Under the pieces are notes generated by a model. It searched no databases and was not told the DNA's origin. It saw nothing but the letters and a program-made list of their open reading frames with translations. The position numbers and the translations under genes are program-made. Shown here piece after piece: positions 16,821 to 26,100 of a DNA stretch of 64,000 nt (position 1 is the first letter of the stretch; each line of letters starts with the position of its first letter). Location of the stretch: contig NZ_OY763919.1 in assembly GCF_963667735.1 (NCBI RefSeq), forward strand, positions 930,001 through 994,000. Reading direction: 5' to 3'. Source of the DNA: an uncultured Methanoregula sp. Lineage in GTDB: Archaea > Halobacteriota > Methanomicrobia > Methanomicrobiales > Methanospirillaceae.

Positions 16821-17423
16821 ATGCAGATCTCCGTTATCCTGGCCCATCCCCGAGCAGGCAGTTTCAATCATGCAATAGCGGACGTGGCTGCCTGCACGCT
16901 CCGCGAATCCGGGCACCGGGTCACCGTTCATGATCTGTACCGAGAAGAGTTCGATCCCATACTCCCGCACCCGGAGATCGCCCGCGGTGCCAGTCTTCCC
17001 CTAAAAATAGCTGAGCACTGCCGGGAGATCGCATCCGCGGATGGCATTGTTATCATCCATCCCGACTGGTGGGGAATGCCTCCCGCAATCCTGAAAGGAT
17101 GGATCGACCGGGTCCTGCGCCCGGGAGTGGCCTACCGGTTTGCCGAGACCGATGCCGGCGAGGGCGTGCCCGAAGGACTCCTCAATGCAAAGGCCGCACT
17201 GGTCTTCAATACATCCAATACCCCTCATGAACGGGAGCTGCAGGCCTTCGGGGATCCCCTCGAGCGGCTCTGGAAGGACTGCATCTTTGCATTCTGCGGC
17301 GTTCAGGTCTTCCATCGGAGGATGTTTGGCATCATCGTCACCAGTACTGATGCGCAGCGAAGGGCCTGGCTCAGAGAGGTGCAGGAACTGGTCCTCGTGA
17401 ATTTCCCGGAAGACCGGACCTGA
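16821..17423 (+). CDS. NAD(P)H quinone oxidoreductase-like flavodoxin-fold protein
   Basis: A 200-residue protein of the NQO1/KefF/MdaB flavodoxin-fold family. ILAHPRAGSFNHAIAD is the FMN/FAD phosphate loop, DLYREEFDPILPHPE the usual second motif, and DGIVIIHPDWWGMPPAILKGWIDRVLRPGVAYRF the family's hallmark segment that holds the flavin ring. Likely two-electron reduction of a quinone or electrophile with NAD(P)H. It starts eight bases after the methyltransferase stop, so the two genes are probably co-transcribed. Confidence 0.88.
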   Translation: MQISVILAHPRAGSFNHAIADVAACTLRESGHRVTVHDLYREEFDPILPHPEIARGASLPLKIAEHCREIASADGIVIIHPDWWGMPPAILKGWIDRVLRPGVAYRFAETDAGEGVPEGLLNAKAALVFNTSNTPHERELQAFGDPLERLWKDCIFAFCGVQVFHRRMFGIIVTSTDAQRRAWLREVQELVLVNFPEDRT

Positions 17424-17552
17424 TCCGCCTTTCATCATTTTGACGGCACTCCTGTGAAACTCTGATCCCGCGCACTTTTTCTGCAGCACTTTCACCCTGT
17501 GCCCCCTGCTCCTTTTTACCCTGGTTGCTCAATATCCGGTCTGGAGATACAG

Positions 17553-17960
17553 ATGACAAAAAACGATGATAAAAATCAGGTTATCGAGATGATCCGGTCG
17601 ATGAACCGCTGCTGGACAGATTCCTGGGACGAGGAAGGATTCCGGCAGTACATCCATCCCGGTGCGGTTGCCATTGTCCCGACAACCCCGGGAAGGCTGG
17701 AAGGGCAGGAGGCATATGTTGCAGGCTGGAAAGGGTTTTCCCTGTCTGCAACAATCCACGCGTGGACCGAGACCGATCACCGTGTCCAGATCTATGCCGG
17801 GGGAACATGTGCTGTAGTCACGTACCTTTTCAGTATCACCTTCGGTATGGGAGGACAGGAACTGGCCATGCAGGGCCGGGATATGTTCTTCCTTGTCCGC
17901 GAGGAGGGCCGGTGGCTGGTTGTCGCCGACCAGTTCTCACCGGAACCGGCCATCCCGTAA
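17553..17960 (+). CDS. SnoaL/NTF2-like fold protein
   Basis: A 135-residue NTF2-fold protein. The N-terminal helices (QVIEMIRSMNRCWTDSWDEEGFRQYIHPGAVAIVP) are followed by a curved beta sheet including HRVQIYAGGTCAVVTYLFSITF, GRDMFFLVREEGRWLVVADQFSPEPA. Such proteins act as small enzymes or ligand-binding domains; no catalytic Asp/His pair is clear here. The ATG at 17553 is chosen because GGAGATACAG lies before it. It sits downstream of the methyltransferase and reductase genes on the same strand. Confidence 0.75.
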   Translation: MTKNDDKNQVIEMIRSMNRCWTDSWDEEGFRQYIHPGAVAIVPTTPGRLEGQEAYVAGWKGFSLSATIHAWTETDHRVQIYAGGTCAVVTYLFSITFGMGGQELAMQGRDMFFLVREEGRWLVVADQFSPEPAIP

Positions 17961-18049
17961 GATGAACGGCCCGGTCCAGCCGGATACAGACTGGGAGCAC
18001 CAAGAAAAAACCGTATCTTTGAGACACACCAATAATTCACGAGAGGTTC

Positions 18050-18304
18050 ATGGATACGATAGTTATTGTCGGTTATATTGCCGGCATTCTCACCACGATC
18101 TCGTTCATCCCGCAGGTTGCCCGGGCCTGGAGACTCAAAGAGACCCGGGACCTCTCGCTTGCAATGCTCGTCCTCTTTGCTTTCGGGGTCCTGCTCTGGG
18201 CCCTCTACGGGTTCTGGGTCAGCTCGCTCCCGATCATTGCAGCAAACACCATCACGTTCATCCTCATCCTCGTGCTCCTCTGGCTGAAGATCCGGTATCG
18301 GTAA
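18050..18304 (+). CDS. SemiSWEET-type PQ-loop transporter
   Basis: An 84-residue three-helix protein: helix 1 about 5-23, helix 2 about 38-58 and helix 3 about 62-80. The PQ motif FIPQVARAWRLKETRDLS at the end of helix 1 marks the MtN3/SemiSWEET family, whose members dimerise to pass small sugars. The length equals a typical SemiSWEET. GAGAGGTTC lies shortly before the ATG. The substrate is not known. Confidence 0.88.
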   Translation: MDTIVIVGYIAGILTTISFIPQVARAWRLKETRDLSLAMLVLFAFGVLLWALYGFWVSSLPIIAANTITFILILVLLWLKIRYR

Positions 18305-18336
18305 ACCCAGAAGGCTCTGATGTGCAGGATCGAACG

Positions 18337-19181
18337 TTATCTCCCGCGTTTTCTGTTGAGCAGGACTATGGTTGCTACGGTGGCAATTCCGATCCCTGTC
18401 ATGACGGTCAGGATCAGGGGATTGCCAGGAATGGATTGCTGCAGGGTTTTCTCAGGCACCTGCACAACAACGGATGCAGGATCCGAATGGCCCCCGCGGT
18501 GATCCATCACCGTGACGGTTGCGATGAAAGCCCCAGAATGCGGATAGGCGTGCACGATCCTGACACCGGAGCCCTTTTCCCCGTCACCAAACTCCCAGTC
18601 GTACGTAACGATCATTCCATCCGGATCGGATGAGTTTGCAGCAGAGAATGCAACCTGATAGGGACGGTTCCCGCTGACTACAGGTGCAGCGGACACGACA
18701 GCAACAGGTTTCTCATTTTCCCAAGCAGGTATCTGCAGCGGGATATCGACCCTGAAAGACTCGCTGTCCGTAAAATTTTTCGAAGTTGTCGCTGCTCCGG
18801 CTATAGTTATCATGGGATTTTCCACATTGTTTGCAAACATGACCGATTCGAACCGTCCGGATTCGTCAGTCTTTCCGGATTCCGGTGACAGGGTCGCCCC
18901 CTTTATCCTGCTCACGAGGGTTATGTCAACTCCATTAAGAGGCACATAATGTTCTCCCATTGCATATACCGTGATAATGCAGGCACCCCCCGTTTCCACG
19001 GTGGGGGGCTGACTGCTGATGTTGATGCGGAACGGGATGGCTGGGCAACTGCAGTCCCGATAACAAAGAACGAGATGATGAGCAGGGAGAGTGGCAATTT
19101 CCACGAGATGAATTCCTTTTTCAGGGTAAAAACCGGCAGCCGTTGATATGGGGGGATTTTAGACTGGAAGAAATTCTCCAT
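18337..19181 (-). pseudogene. PKD-domain surface protein, frameshifted after the signal peptide
   Basis: The gene is split between two frames. In the first (19181 downward) a signal helix ISWKLPLSLLIISFFVIGTAVAQ is visible. At about 19043, at GCCCAGCCATCCCG, the frame changes and the mature part follows: PFRINISSQPPTVETGGACIITVYAMG..., an Ig-like domain, then a PKD domain (FSAANSSDPDGMIVTYDWEFGDGEKGSG...HAYPHSGAFIATVTVMDHRGG). It ends with a membrane anchor (NPLILTVMTGIGIATVATIVLL) and a basic tail. One added base at the junction would restore a continuous protein. A GTG at 19104 opens the second frame but without a signal peptide. A sequencing error or a true frameshift are both possible. 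Confidence 0.75.
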
Positions 19182-19193
19182 TGAAAAAAGTAT

Positions 19194-19799
19194 TTAGTCC
19201 TGGAGGAGGACCAGGCTGCCTGCGATCTTGTCGTGAAGACCCTGGCGCTTCTTGGTGAGCCCGATCATCAGGAAACCGATGAAGATTATTAATGCAGACA
19301 GGTATTTTCCGAAGAACCGGAGGGTTGTCCGTGCGAATGTGGGTTTATTCCCCGACAGGTCGGTGACGATCAGGTGCATGAGCACTTTTCCCGGGGTTGC
19401 CTGGCTTCGTGAGGACTCAAATCCTGCAAAGTAGACCCAGGGAACGATGATTAAGAACATCCCGAACGCAGCGATCGCCGGGCCGAGGGCCGCATCGAGC
19501 GTCCCGGCTTCCGTGAGGGTACTGTAAGGGACCCCGGTTGCCATGAAATACGCGTATTTTACCCCGTTCGCAAGAGATAAGAACGCGATCACGACAGATC
19601 CAATGATCGTTATGAGAATTATATCGATAATGAACGCGACAAACCGCCGCCCGAGCCCGGCATACATGCCGACTTCGGGAGTTTCCTCCTCCTCCGGGGG
19701 CAAAGCAGGAGCTGCCGGGACAGATTCGATATCCGCCCCGCACCACTGACAATATTTCCCGGAGGCATCAGTCTCTTTTCCGCACTTAGGACAGAACAT
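19194..19799 (-). CDS. RDD-family membrane protein with N-terminal zinc ribbon
   Basis: A 201-residue protein. The N-terminal zinc ribbon is CPKCG...CQWCG (3-20). An acidic/proline linker follows (about 25-43), then an RDD domain: YAGLGRRFVAFIIDIILITIIGSVVIAF (first helix), a second helix at AIAAFGMFLIIVPWVYF, and the hallmark SRSQATPGKVLMHLIVTD with a later helix LSALIIFIGFLMIGL. RDD proteins are small membrane proteins, some linked to ion exchange; the function here is not known. The gene ends just upstream of the PKD gene on the same strand. Confidence 0.82.
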   Translation of the reverse strand: MFCPKCGKETDASGKYCQWCGADIESVPAAPALPPEEEETPEVGMYAGLGRRFVAFIIDIILITIIGSVVIAFLSLANGVKYAYFMATGVPYSTLTEAGTLDAALGPAIAAFGMFLIIVPWVYFAGFESSRSQATPGKVLMHLIVTDLSGNKPTFARTTLRFFGKYLSALIIFIGFLMIGLTKKRQGLHDKIAGSLVLLQD

Positions 19800-19978
19800 T
19801 CCCTTGACTCCTGATATGTAAAGTTAATCCGGGTGTCCTTTTTAATTTAACTGTTCTTTCCCGCCATTTCGCGAAGAATAACCAGCCGGAATTGCTGCAG
19901 GAAGAAAACGGTCCCCGGCCGGCACTCTCCCGCGGCGAAGCACAAATCAGTAATATGAACAGATTGTAAGCATTCTGC

Positions 19979-20464
19979 ATGAGATACATCCCTGTCCTGC
20001 TCGCTCTCTCCGGGCTTTTTCTCTGTGCGCTTCTGGCCGGTTGCACAAGCCCGACCGGAACTCTGCTCCAGCCGGCAGAAACATCGCCCTCCCCGGTCTC
20101 TCCGACGGCAACGGTCTCCCTCCCGGCAGCATCTGTAACGGTCACTGCAGTTGCTATCGATACCCTTCCCCCGGAACAGTACGTGGATCTCCAGCTTACC
20201 AAAGAGCGCCCCGATGCATCCATCCACCTCCTCTTCAACGGGGGAAAAGGGCAGGTTGTTGTCCAGACCATTGTCCTGCGGGTAACCCGATCCGACGGAA
20301 AGGTCCTTGAGGCGACGATGAACGACGGTACGAGAAAACCGCGTCAGGGCGACGAAGTGATCGTTGCAGGGACCCGGGGCAATGACAGGGCCGAAGTGTT
20401 TGTAACAAGCGCCGGGAAAACCTACAAGGTTCTCGACCAGCCGGTAGTTACACCCTCCTCCTGA
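19979..20464 (+). CDS. Predicted lipoprotein
   Basis: A 161-residue exported protein with a lipobox (LLAGC at about 18-22) after the hydrophobic signal helix. The linker is Ser/Pro/Thr-rich up to about 55. The outer domain is beta-rich, for example VDLQLTKERPDASIHLLFNGGKGQVVVQTIVLRVTRSDGKV..., perhaps an immunoglobulin-like sandwich. It is a common surface-lipoprotein architecture in this group; the ligand is unknown. It is convergent with the ABC permease gene. Confidence 0.75.
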   Translation: MRYIPVLLALSGLFLCALLAGCTSPTGTLLQPAETSPSPVSPTATVSLPAASVTVTAVAIDTLPPEQYVDLQLTKERPDASIHLLFNGGKGQVVVQTIVLRVTRSDGKVLEATMNDGTRKPRQGDEVIVAGTRGNDRAEVFVTSAGKTYKVLDQPVVTPSS

Positions 20465-20473
20465 ACACTTTTT

Positions 20474-21553
20474 TTAATCCGATGAGTCACGCCGGCTCAC
20501 CCTTCTGGCATAACGCTCCAGGACATACCCGAGCAGGACAACGACGAGCATCGTTATCCCCAGCAGGATCCATTGTTCTGTTCCCGCACTCCCGACTGCG
20601 AGCCGGGTCAGGAGGTTGAGCGGGTTTGCCGGCAGGGCAAGGACAAAGAGGATCACGACAACCAGGGCAGTCGAGAAGACGAACTGAGCCGCGGTGCGCT
20701 CCCGGTAGTGAAGGGCAACCAGGGCCCCGAGCAGGATCAGGACGAGCGAGGCTACCGTCACGTGGAGCAGGATCAGACCGGCATCCTGGATCATGATACC
20801 GTTGATCATCAGGAGCAGGAGCCAGGCCCCGGCCTGGATCGGGACGAGAATCTCGCAGGCCAGCACCTTGCCCCAGACCATTTCTGAGAAGGTTACCGGA
20901 GTCGAGACCAGGGTCTCCAGGGTCTCGTGCTGGTATTCCTCGGTTATCAGGTCGATGACCAGCGCCGAGGCGATGATCGCCGGCATGAACACCAGGAGCG
21001 GGATGAGGAGTCCGTACACGAATTCGTAAAAGTCCCCGCCACCCACGGTCTTCGGGATCTGGACGGGCAATGGTTTGTCATTCAGGCGCCCGGCCCGGAT
21101 CTCCCGGAGATCTTTTTCATACTTGAGGAATATCTCTTTGAGCTTGACGTCAACGATCGCGCTCTGGAGATCGTTCTGGAGCGTATAAAGCGTGATCTTG
21201 ACCGGCTCATCCGCATCCGGGGCGGTATCCGGAACATAGACAACCGCGGCAAGCTTCCGCTCCCTGAGGGCTTCCACGCCGTCCGAGAGATTCATGCGGT
21301 ACACCCGGAAATCGGGGCTGTCCCGGAGGTACCCGAGCACCGGCGAACTGTTCCCGGCATAGCCCACGCTATACTGGAACCGGGAATACTTCGAGAGCGA
21401 GGACGGGTCATACATCGAAGTGAGACCGACCATGAGGAACGACGAGAACAGCGCGATGAAGAGCTGCAACAGGACGGCGAGCAGGATCGTCCGCTCACTG
21501 AAGAGGCCGGAGAACTCCTTTTTTGCAATTATCCCGAGATGGCGCGGCTTCAT
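20474..21553 (-). CDS. ABC-2 type permease
   Basis: A 359-residue permease. Helix 1 lies near the N-terminus (TILLAVLLQLFIALFSSFLMV) and is followed by a large outer domain of about 150 residues with no helices. Then come about five C-terminal helices, including PLLVFMPAIIASALVIDLITEEYQHETLETLVSTPVT, the ABC-2 coupling hallmark. The ATG at 21553 overlaps the upstream stop as ATGA. It is the second permease of an exporter whose ATPase is divergent at 23565. Confidence 0.85.
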   Translation of the reverse strand: MKPRHLGIIAKKEFSGLFSERTILLAVLLQLFIALFSSFLMVGLTSMYDPSSLSKYSRFQYSVGYAGNSSPVLGYLRDSPDFRVYRMNLSDGVEALRERKLAAVVYVPDTAPDADEPVKITLYTLQNDLQSAIVDVKLKEIFLKYEKDLREIRAGRLNDKPLPVQIPKTVGGGDFYEFVYGLLIPLLVFMPAIIASALVIDLITEEYQHETLETLVSTPVTFSEMVWGKVLACEILVPIQAGAWLLLLMINGIMIQDAGLILLHVTVASLVLILLGALVALHYRERTAAQFVFSTALVVVILFVLALPANPLNLLTRLAVGSAGTEQWILLGITMLVVVLLGYVLERYARRVSRRDSSD

Positions 21554-23361
21554 CGGGACCACCCCAGAATAAAGTAGCTGTTATAGATGCAGTGGACGAG
21601 CGTTGCAAAGATGAGACCGATAACAAAACCTCTCCCGCCCCAGCGTTTGAGCGAACAGCCGACAATGAGCACGCACGTGAAGTGGAGGAGGAACGGCATC
21701 CAGAGCACGCCGAGCGAGAGGAAGAGGATGCTCCCGAAGACCGACTCGGTGATCTGGGCAAGCGTGACAAAGAGGAGCAGCTTCTCGGCAATGAGGAACC
21801 CGGCTGCGGTAACCGCAGACGCAATAATGAGGTTCTTCCATGAGAAGAACCCGGGATCGGAAACAAAGAGCGTGTACAGTCCGACCGCTTTTGCCAGTTC
21901 CTCGACAAATGCCGCAAATACGAGAAGGAGGAGGAGCGAGTAGGGCATGGGCAGGTTGAAGAAGAGGACAAGGCTCATCAGCTGCACCATGAAGACGAAG
22001 GGGATGGAGAATGCAGTTAAGAGGAAGAGCGAGACGTACGGGTGACGGAGCGATATGGTCTCGGTCAGGAACTCCCGGATCCGGGGCAGGAGCCGTTTTT
22101 CCGAGAAGAGGCGTTCCTCCTTGAAATTGCAGGCCGCGATATACACAAGCACGGCGCCCGTCAGCCAGAAGAGGGAGGTCGAATACAGGTAATCCGTGAG
22201 GGTCCAGGCCGTCCCCTGGAGCGAGAGGACGATGAGGGTCAGGGGCGAGATGAGGCTTATCACGTGCACGTTTGCAAAGATGCTCGGGAAGAAGAGGTAC
22301 GAAGTCGCGATCGTTGAGAAGAAGATCGAGATGAACGAGAGTTCCTTGAAACTGCGGGCAAGCATCCCGATGATGAGGGCACTTGAGAGGAAGAAGAAGA
22401 CGATCGGGACAAGCGGGAGAAGGATGAGGAGCGGGGCTTTGAGATAGAGGGTGAGACCTGCGCAGATGAGCAGCATCCCGAGAGCGTACGGGAGCGCTTT
22501 TCCAATGAGAAGGGCCGGCTTGCTGACCGGCGTCGAGAGCAGGACCTCTCCTTTGCGCTCGATGCGCTCGTTCATGATGCTCATCATGAAGAACTGAGAT
22601 GTGAAGTAGAGCGGGAAGATGAAGACGAAGACAAGGATGATCGAGTCGAACGGGAGCGGCGGCGAGAGCTGGGAAGGCGTCTTGAACGATCCCATGGTGT
22701 TGCCGGACGATGAAGACAGAACCTCCGTATACCGGGAGATCTGGGTGTTCTTGGCATTCGTCTTTACCAGTTCATCTCGGATCTCTTCTTTGGAGAACTC
22801 GAGGGTCGGGGAGGGGGTCGGGATGTTCCGGACTTCCCCTTCGGGCACCGGGGCCTCCCGGGACGGGGCCGCACCCACATACTGGCCGCTCTGGGTGGCG
22901 AGGAAACTGAGCTCGCTTTTCACCGTCTCAACATCGATCCAGAGCGGGTAGGCAGCAAAGAGGTCGTCCTCGCGGTTGTAGACCCCGTTGACATATTTGG
23001 CATAATCCCGCTCAAGGGTCTTGAGGGCTGCTTTTCCCTTCTCGGTGGATTGCGGATAGACCACGCCGCTTACGATGATGAGATCGAACGAATCCCGGTT
23101 TTTGAGAAGGGCCGGAACCCCGAGTTCGTAGACCGAGAAGCGGGAGTCGCTTGCAATCAGCTGGGCTATCTGCGGGTCCTCCGTCCCGATCCGGTACATC
23201 CCGTCCTGGAGATGCATGCCGCTCTGGGCGGCAAAGCCCGTGACAATGACGAGAAGAACGAAGAGCACGACCGCCAGGGGAAGGACATCCCTCTTCATCA
23301 TAGAAAATGATTTCTTCACTTCCCATCGCGCGATGGTCCGGATATCAGAGAGCATGCCCAT
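21550..23361 (-). CDS. ABC-2 permease fused to a PrsW-like intramembrane protease
   Basis: A 603-residue fusion. Residues 1-430 are an ABC-2 permease with helix 1 near the start, a long outer loop and a helix bundle containing the GEVLLSTPVSKPALLIGKALPYALGML coupling segment. The last 170 residues form a second multi-helix domain with the four PrsW/CAAX-protease-like motifs: EELAK (487-491), FLIAE ending at E526, H560 followed by VG, and HCIYN (590-594). PrsW proteins cleave within membranes. The active-site motifs are intact, so the fused domain may be catalytic. GAGAGGAACAA precedes the ATG at 23361. Confidence 0.8.
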   Translation of the reverse strand: MGMLSDIRTIARWEVKKSFSMMKRDVLPLAVVLFVLLVIVTGFAAQSGMHLQDGMYRIGTEDPQIAQLIASDSRFSVYELGVPALLKNRDSFDLIIVSGVVYPQSTEKGKAALKTLERDYAKYVNGVYNREDDLFAAYPLWIDVETVKSELSFLATQSGQYVGAAPSREAPVPEGEVRNIPTPSPTLEFSKEEIRDELVKTNAKNTQISRYTEVLSSSSGNTMGSFKTPSQLSPPLPFDSIILVFVFIFPLYFTSQFFMMSIMNERIERKGEVLLSTPVSKPALLIGKALPYALGMLLICAGLTLYLKAPLLILLPLVPIVFFFLSSALIIGMLARSFKELSFISIFFSTIATSYLFFPSIFANVHVISLISPLTLIVLSLQGTAWTLTDYLYSTSLFWLTGAVLVYIAACNFKEERLFSEKRLLPRIREFLTETISLRHPYVSLFLLTAFSIPFVFMVQLMSLVLFFNLPMPYSLLLLLVFAAFVEELAKAVGLYTLFVSDPGFFSWKNLIIASAVTAAGFLIAEKLLLFVTLAQITESVFGSILFLSLGVLWMPFLLHFTCVLIVGCSLKRWGGRGFVIGLIFATLVHCIYNSYFILGWSR

Positions 23362-23564
23362 TTGTTCCTCTCGGCATTGTCATGCGGCTCGCGGCAATCT
23401 CCTCCGGGTGGGGAGAGAGTGCGTAACGATAATAGTGAGTGTAATTACGGACTCCTATATCTACCTCACCATGCCTGCACCGCAATGTTCCTGGCCGGAA
23501 TCGGAAGCAGGCAACCCAATCTATATCACCCCAACAAAACAAGTCTGAATAAAGGCGAGCCTGT

Positions 23565-24455
23565 ATGATCACTGCCCGCAACCTCACCAAGAATTACGAC
23601 GGCTTTCTGGCACTCGACAACGTCAGTTTCGAATTCGAGGACGGGGAGATCTTCGGCATCATCGGCCACAATGGGGCGGGAAAGACCACGCTCCTCAAGA
23701 TCGTCTCGGGACTGGTCACCCCTACCTCAGGAGAGCTCGTTGTCAATGGCATTGACGTGGTAAAGGACCCTACAGCCCTCAAGGAGCGGCTCGGGTACCT
23801 CCCGGAGGAGTCCCGGCTCTACGAGACGATGACCGCCGAGAATTACCTCGCGTTCTTTGGAGAGATTTACGGCCTCTCGCCGCAGGAGATCCGTATCCGT
23901 ACAAGCCAGCTCTTCGCAGCGCTCTCGCTGGAGCCGGATGGCAAGAAGATCGGGGAGTTTTCCAAGGGAATGAAGCGCAAAGTCGCGATCGCCCGGTCGC
24001 TCATCCACGACCCCGCGTTCCTTGTGTATGACGAGGCCACAAGCGGCCTCGATCCCATGACTTCGCGGTTCATCGCCGATTACCTCCGCCGGCTCAAGTC
24101 CGAGAAGAAGACGATCGTCCTCTCGGCCCACAACCTCTACCAGGTTGAGGCTATCTGCGACAAGGTGATGATCCTGCGGCGTGGGCAGGTTGTCGCGTTC
24201 GGATCCATGAAAGAACTTCGGGAGCAGTTCGGATCGATCACGTACACCATCTTCTTCTCGGTTCCCGATCCTGTACGCCTGATCGGCCACTCCAAGACGT
24301 ACCGCCAGGAGGAGGGGTTCTATGTCTGCGATGCCGAAAGCATGGGAGAACTCAACGAATGTACCGGCCTCATCGGGGAAGCAGAGGGAAACGTGGAGAG
24401 GATAGAGTCCCGGTATCCTTCCCTGGAAGAGATGCTGCTCAAGATCGGAAAATAG
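23565..24455 (+). CDS. ABC transporter ATP-binding protein
   Basis: A 296-residue ATPase of the ABC-2 export class. Walker A GHNGAGKTTLL lies at about 35-45, signature FSKGMKRKVAIARSL at about 129-143, and Walker B FLVYDEATSGLDP at about 149-161. The switch histidine is in VLSAHNLYQVEAI. An extra C-terminal domain of about 80 residues (after REQFGSITYTIFF) is typical of NatA-like proteins. It should power the two permeases on the opposite strand; the 203-bp gap holds both promoters. The exported substrate is unknown. Confidence 0.92.
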   Translation: MITARNLTKNYDGFLALDNVSFEFEDGEIFGIIGHNGAGKTTLLKIVSGLVTPTSGELVVNGIDVVKDPTALKERLGYLPEESRLYETMTAENYLAFFGEIYGLSPQEIRIRTSQLFAALSLEPDGKKIGEFSKGMKRKVAIARSLIHDPAFLVYDEATSGLDPMTSRFIADYLRRLKSEKKTIVLSAHNLYQVEAICDKVMILRRGQVVAFGSMKELREQFGSITYTIFFSVPDPVRLIGHSKTYRQEEGFYVCDAESMGELNECTGLIGEAEGNVERIESRYPSLEEMLLKIGK

Positions 24456-24502
24456 GGCAACAATCGTCTTTTTTTCATCAGTAATCCGGATTCATGAAAA
24501 CG

Positions 24503-26035
24503 TTATACTACCCGGACTTCCGCCCCGCTGTTCCGGGCTGTGGTGATGAGGGTGGTTCCCCCACCGGACTCTTTCATGAACGACCGGGCTGCCTGCTCGA
24601 TCGAACTCAGACCGGTATCCCCGATGGCATAGACCGCGGGACCAAAGGAACTCAGGCCGGCACCCGCAGCTCCTGCATCCCGGAGTATTGGGAGGAGACC
24701 GGTCACTTCCGGGGGCTGGAGCGAGAGTTCCACTTTCTTGAACCCGAGCTGCTGGACCGCGTTGATGGACGACCCGAACAGGTCGAGATCCCGGCCTGCA
24801 ATACCCGGCAGCATCCGCATGAGTATCTCGTGGGAGAGCTCGCGCACCTCGGCAAGCGGGACCGGGCAGTTGTCCCTGAAAATATCGGTTTCGCTATTCC
24901 CGCTGGCCCCGGGCGGAACATCCGGGATGGCAAGGAGGATGCGCCAGTCTGAGGGGAAGTCGTGGCGGGCGATGACCGGCGGGGGGCTGACCCCGCGGGA
25001 TGCGGCCGAAGGCCGGAAATCTGTCTTCTCCCCACCGGCACCGAACCGGTGTCCCCCATCTACAATGAACCCGCCGGACTCGAACGCCGCGGTGCCGATC
25101 CCTGAAGTGCCGCCCCGGCCTGCGAGCCGGGCCAGTTCCTTTGTCGGCAGGTGCCGGCCATAAAGTTCGCTTGCGGCCCGGGCAATGGCGAGCGCAAGCT
25201 GGGATCCGCTGCCGAGGCCGATATGGGCCGGGTAATTGCTGCGGAGGGTTATTGCAAGACTCCCGCCCGCCCCAAGTTTCTGCAGTACTTCGGTGGCAAT
25301 GGTCCGGGCCCGCTCCTGCAGGGCCGGATCGCCGCCGCTGATCGAGAGTGCCGGAGAGAGTTCCGCTTCCAGGAGGACTGCGGGTTCATCGAGCGTTATG
25401 CCGATGCCACCATCCACCCGGCCGGAGCCGCCGTGCAGATCGATCAGGCTGACATGGATACGGGAGGGCGTCCGGATGACCACCCGGCGCGTGTCGAGAA
25501 AACGGTTGTACGGGAACTGCTCCTCGATGAAGATGAGCGGTTTCTTTTCTGAAATGATCTGGTACTGCCGGGAGAGGACCGGCTCGTTTTTGCAGATCGA
25601 GAAGATCTTTTTCGCATCTTCTGAGGCCGGTATGACCCGGGCCGAAAGGATCTCCCGCCGCGCCTCGATGTGGTGCTGCTTGATGATCCTTCCGATGGGA
25701 ATGTCGGCTTTCATCAGGTCGTCTTTGAACAAAGGAGAGAGCCGGGCGACCGGTGTATGCGATATCGCGTAGATCAGGACTTCGTTGTTCTCCTCGGTTT
25801 TTATCTCGACGATACGGTGATTGACAGGATCTCCTTCTGCAATGCTCAGGTTGTCTGCGGCAGATCGATCTGCCGGCACAACTTCCTGGAGGAGTGTCCG
25901 GATAACTACTTTTTTACCGGTAACCGATTCGAGGAGCTGGGTGACTGACCCGTCCGTCCCGAGCAAAAACTTCTGGACGGGGGAGATCCTCCCGACCTGT
26001 GCTTCGATATCACGGATAGCCTGTGCGATATCCAT
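24503..26035 (-). CDS. Fused DUF98 chorismate-lyase-like and beta-RFAP synthase, methanopterin pathway
   Basis: A 510-residue fusion. Residues 1-175 are a DUF98/UbiC-like domain (ISPVQKFLLGTDGSVTQLLESVTG..., VNHRIVEIKT, LYSRQYQII-type end with LSRQYQIISEKKPLIFIEEQFP). Relatives make 4-hydroxybenzoate from chorismate. From about 185 the GHMP-fold beta-ribofuranosylaminobenzene-5'-phosphate synthase follows: RTPSRIHVSLIDLHGGSGRVDGGIGI, then the ATP-loop-like YPAHIGLGSGSQLALAIARA and a Gly-rich C-terminal FGPAVYAIGDTG. It would join PRPP and 4-hydroxybenzoate (the fused domain's product) in tetrahydromethanopterin synthesis. The ATG at 26035 begins the DUF98 domain; 19 codons upstream are unlikely to be used. 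Confidence 0.85.
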   Translation of the reverse strand: MDIAQAIRDIEAQVGRISPVQKFLLGTDGSVTQLLESVTGKKVVIRTLLQEVVPADRSAADNLSIAEGDPVNHRIVEIKTEENNEVLIYAISHTPVARLSPLFKDDLMKADIPIGRIIKQHHIEARREILSARVIPASEDAKKIFSICKNEPVLSRQYQIISEKKPLIFIEEQFPYNRFLDTRRVVIRTPSRIHVSLIDLHGGSGRVDGGIGITLDEPAVLLEAELSPALSISGGDPALQERARTIATEVLQKLGAGGSLAITLRSNYPAHIGLGSGSQLALAIARAASELYGRHLPTKELARLAGRGGTSGIGTAAFESGGFIVDGGHRFGAGGEKTDFRPSAASRGVSPPPVIARHDFPSDWRILLAIPDVPPGASGNSETDIFRDNCPVPLAEVRELSHEILMRMLPGIAGRDLDLFGSSINAVQQLGFKKVELSLQPPEVTGLLPILRDAGAAGAGLSSFGPAVYAIGDTGLSSIEQAARSFMKESGGGTTLITTARNSGAEVRVV

Positions 26036-26100
26036 CTCACCATCGTTATCCCACGGCCATGATAAGGGTGCTGATGCACTGCCGCGCTGCACCAGACCCG

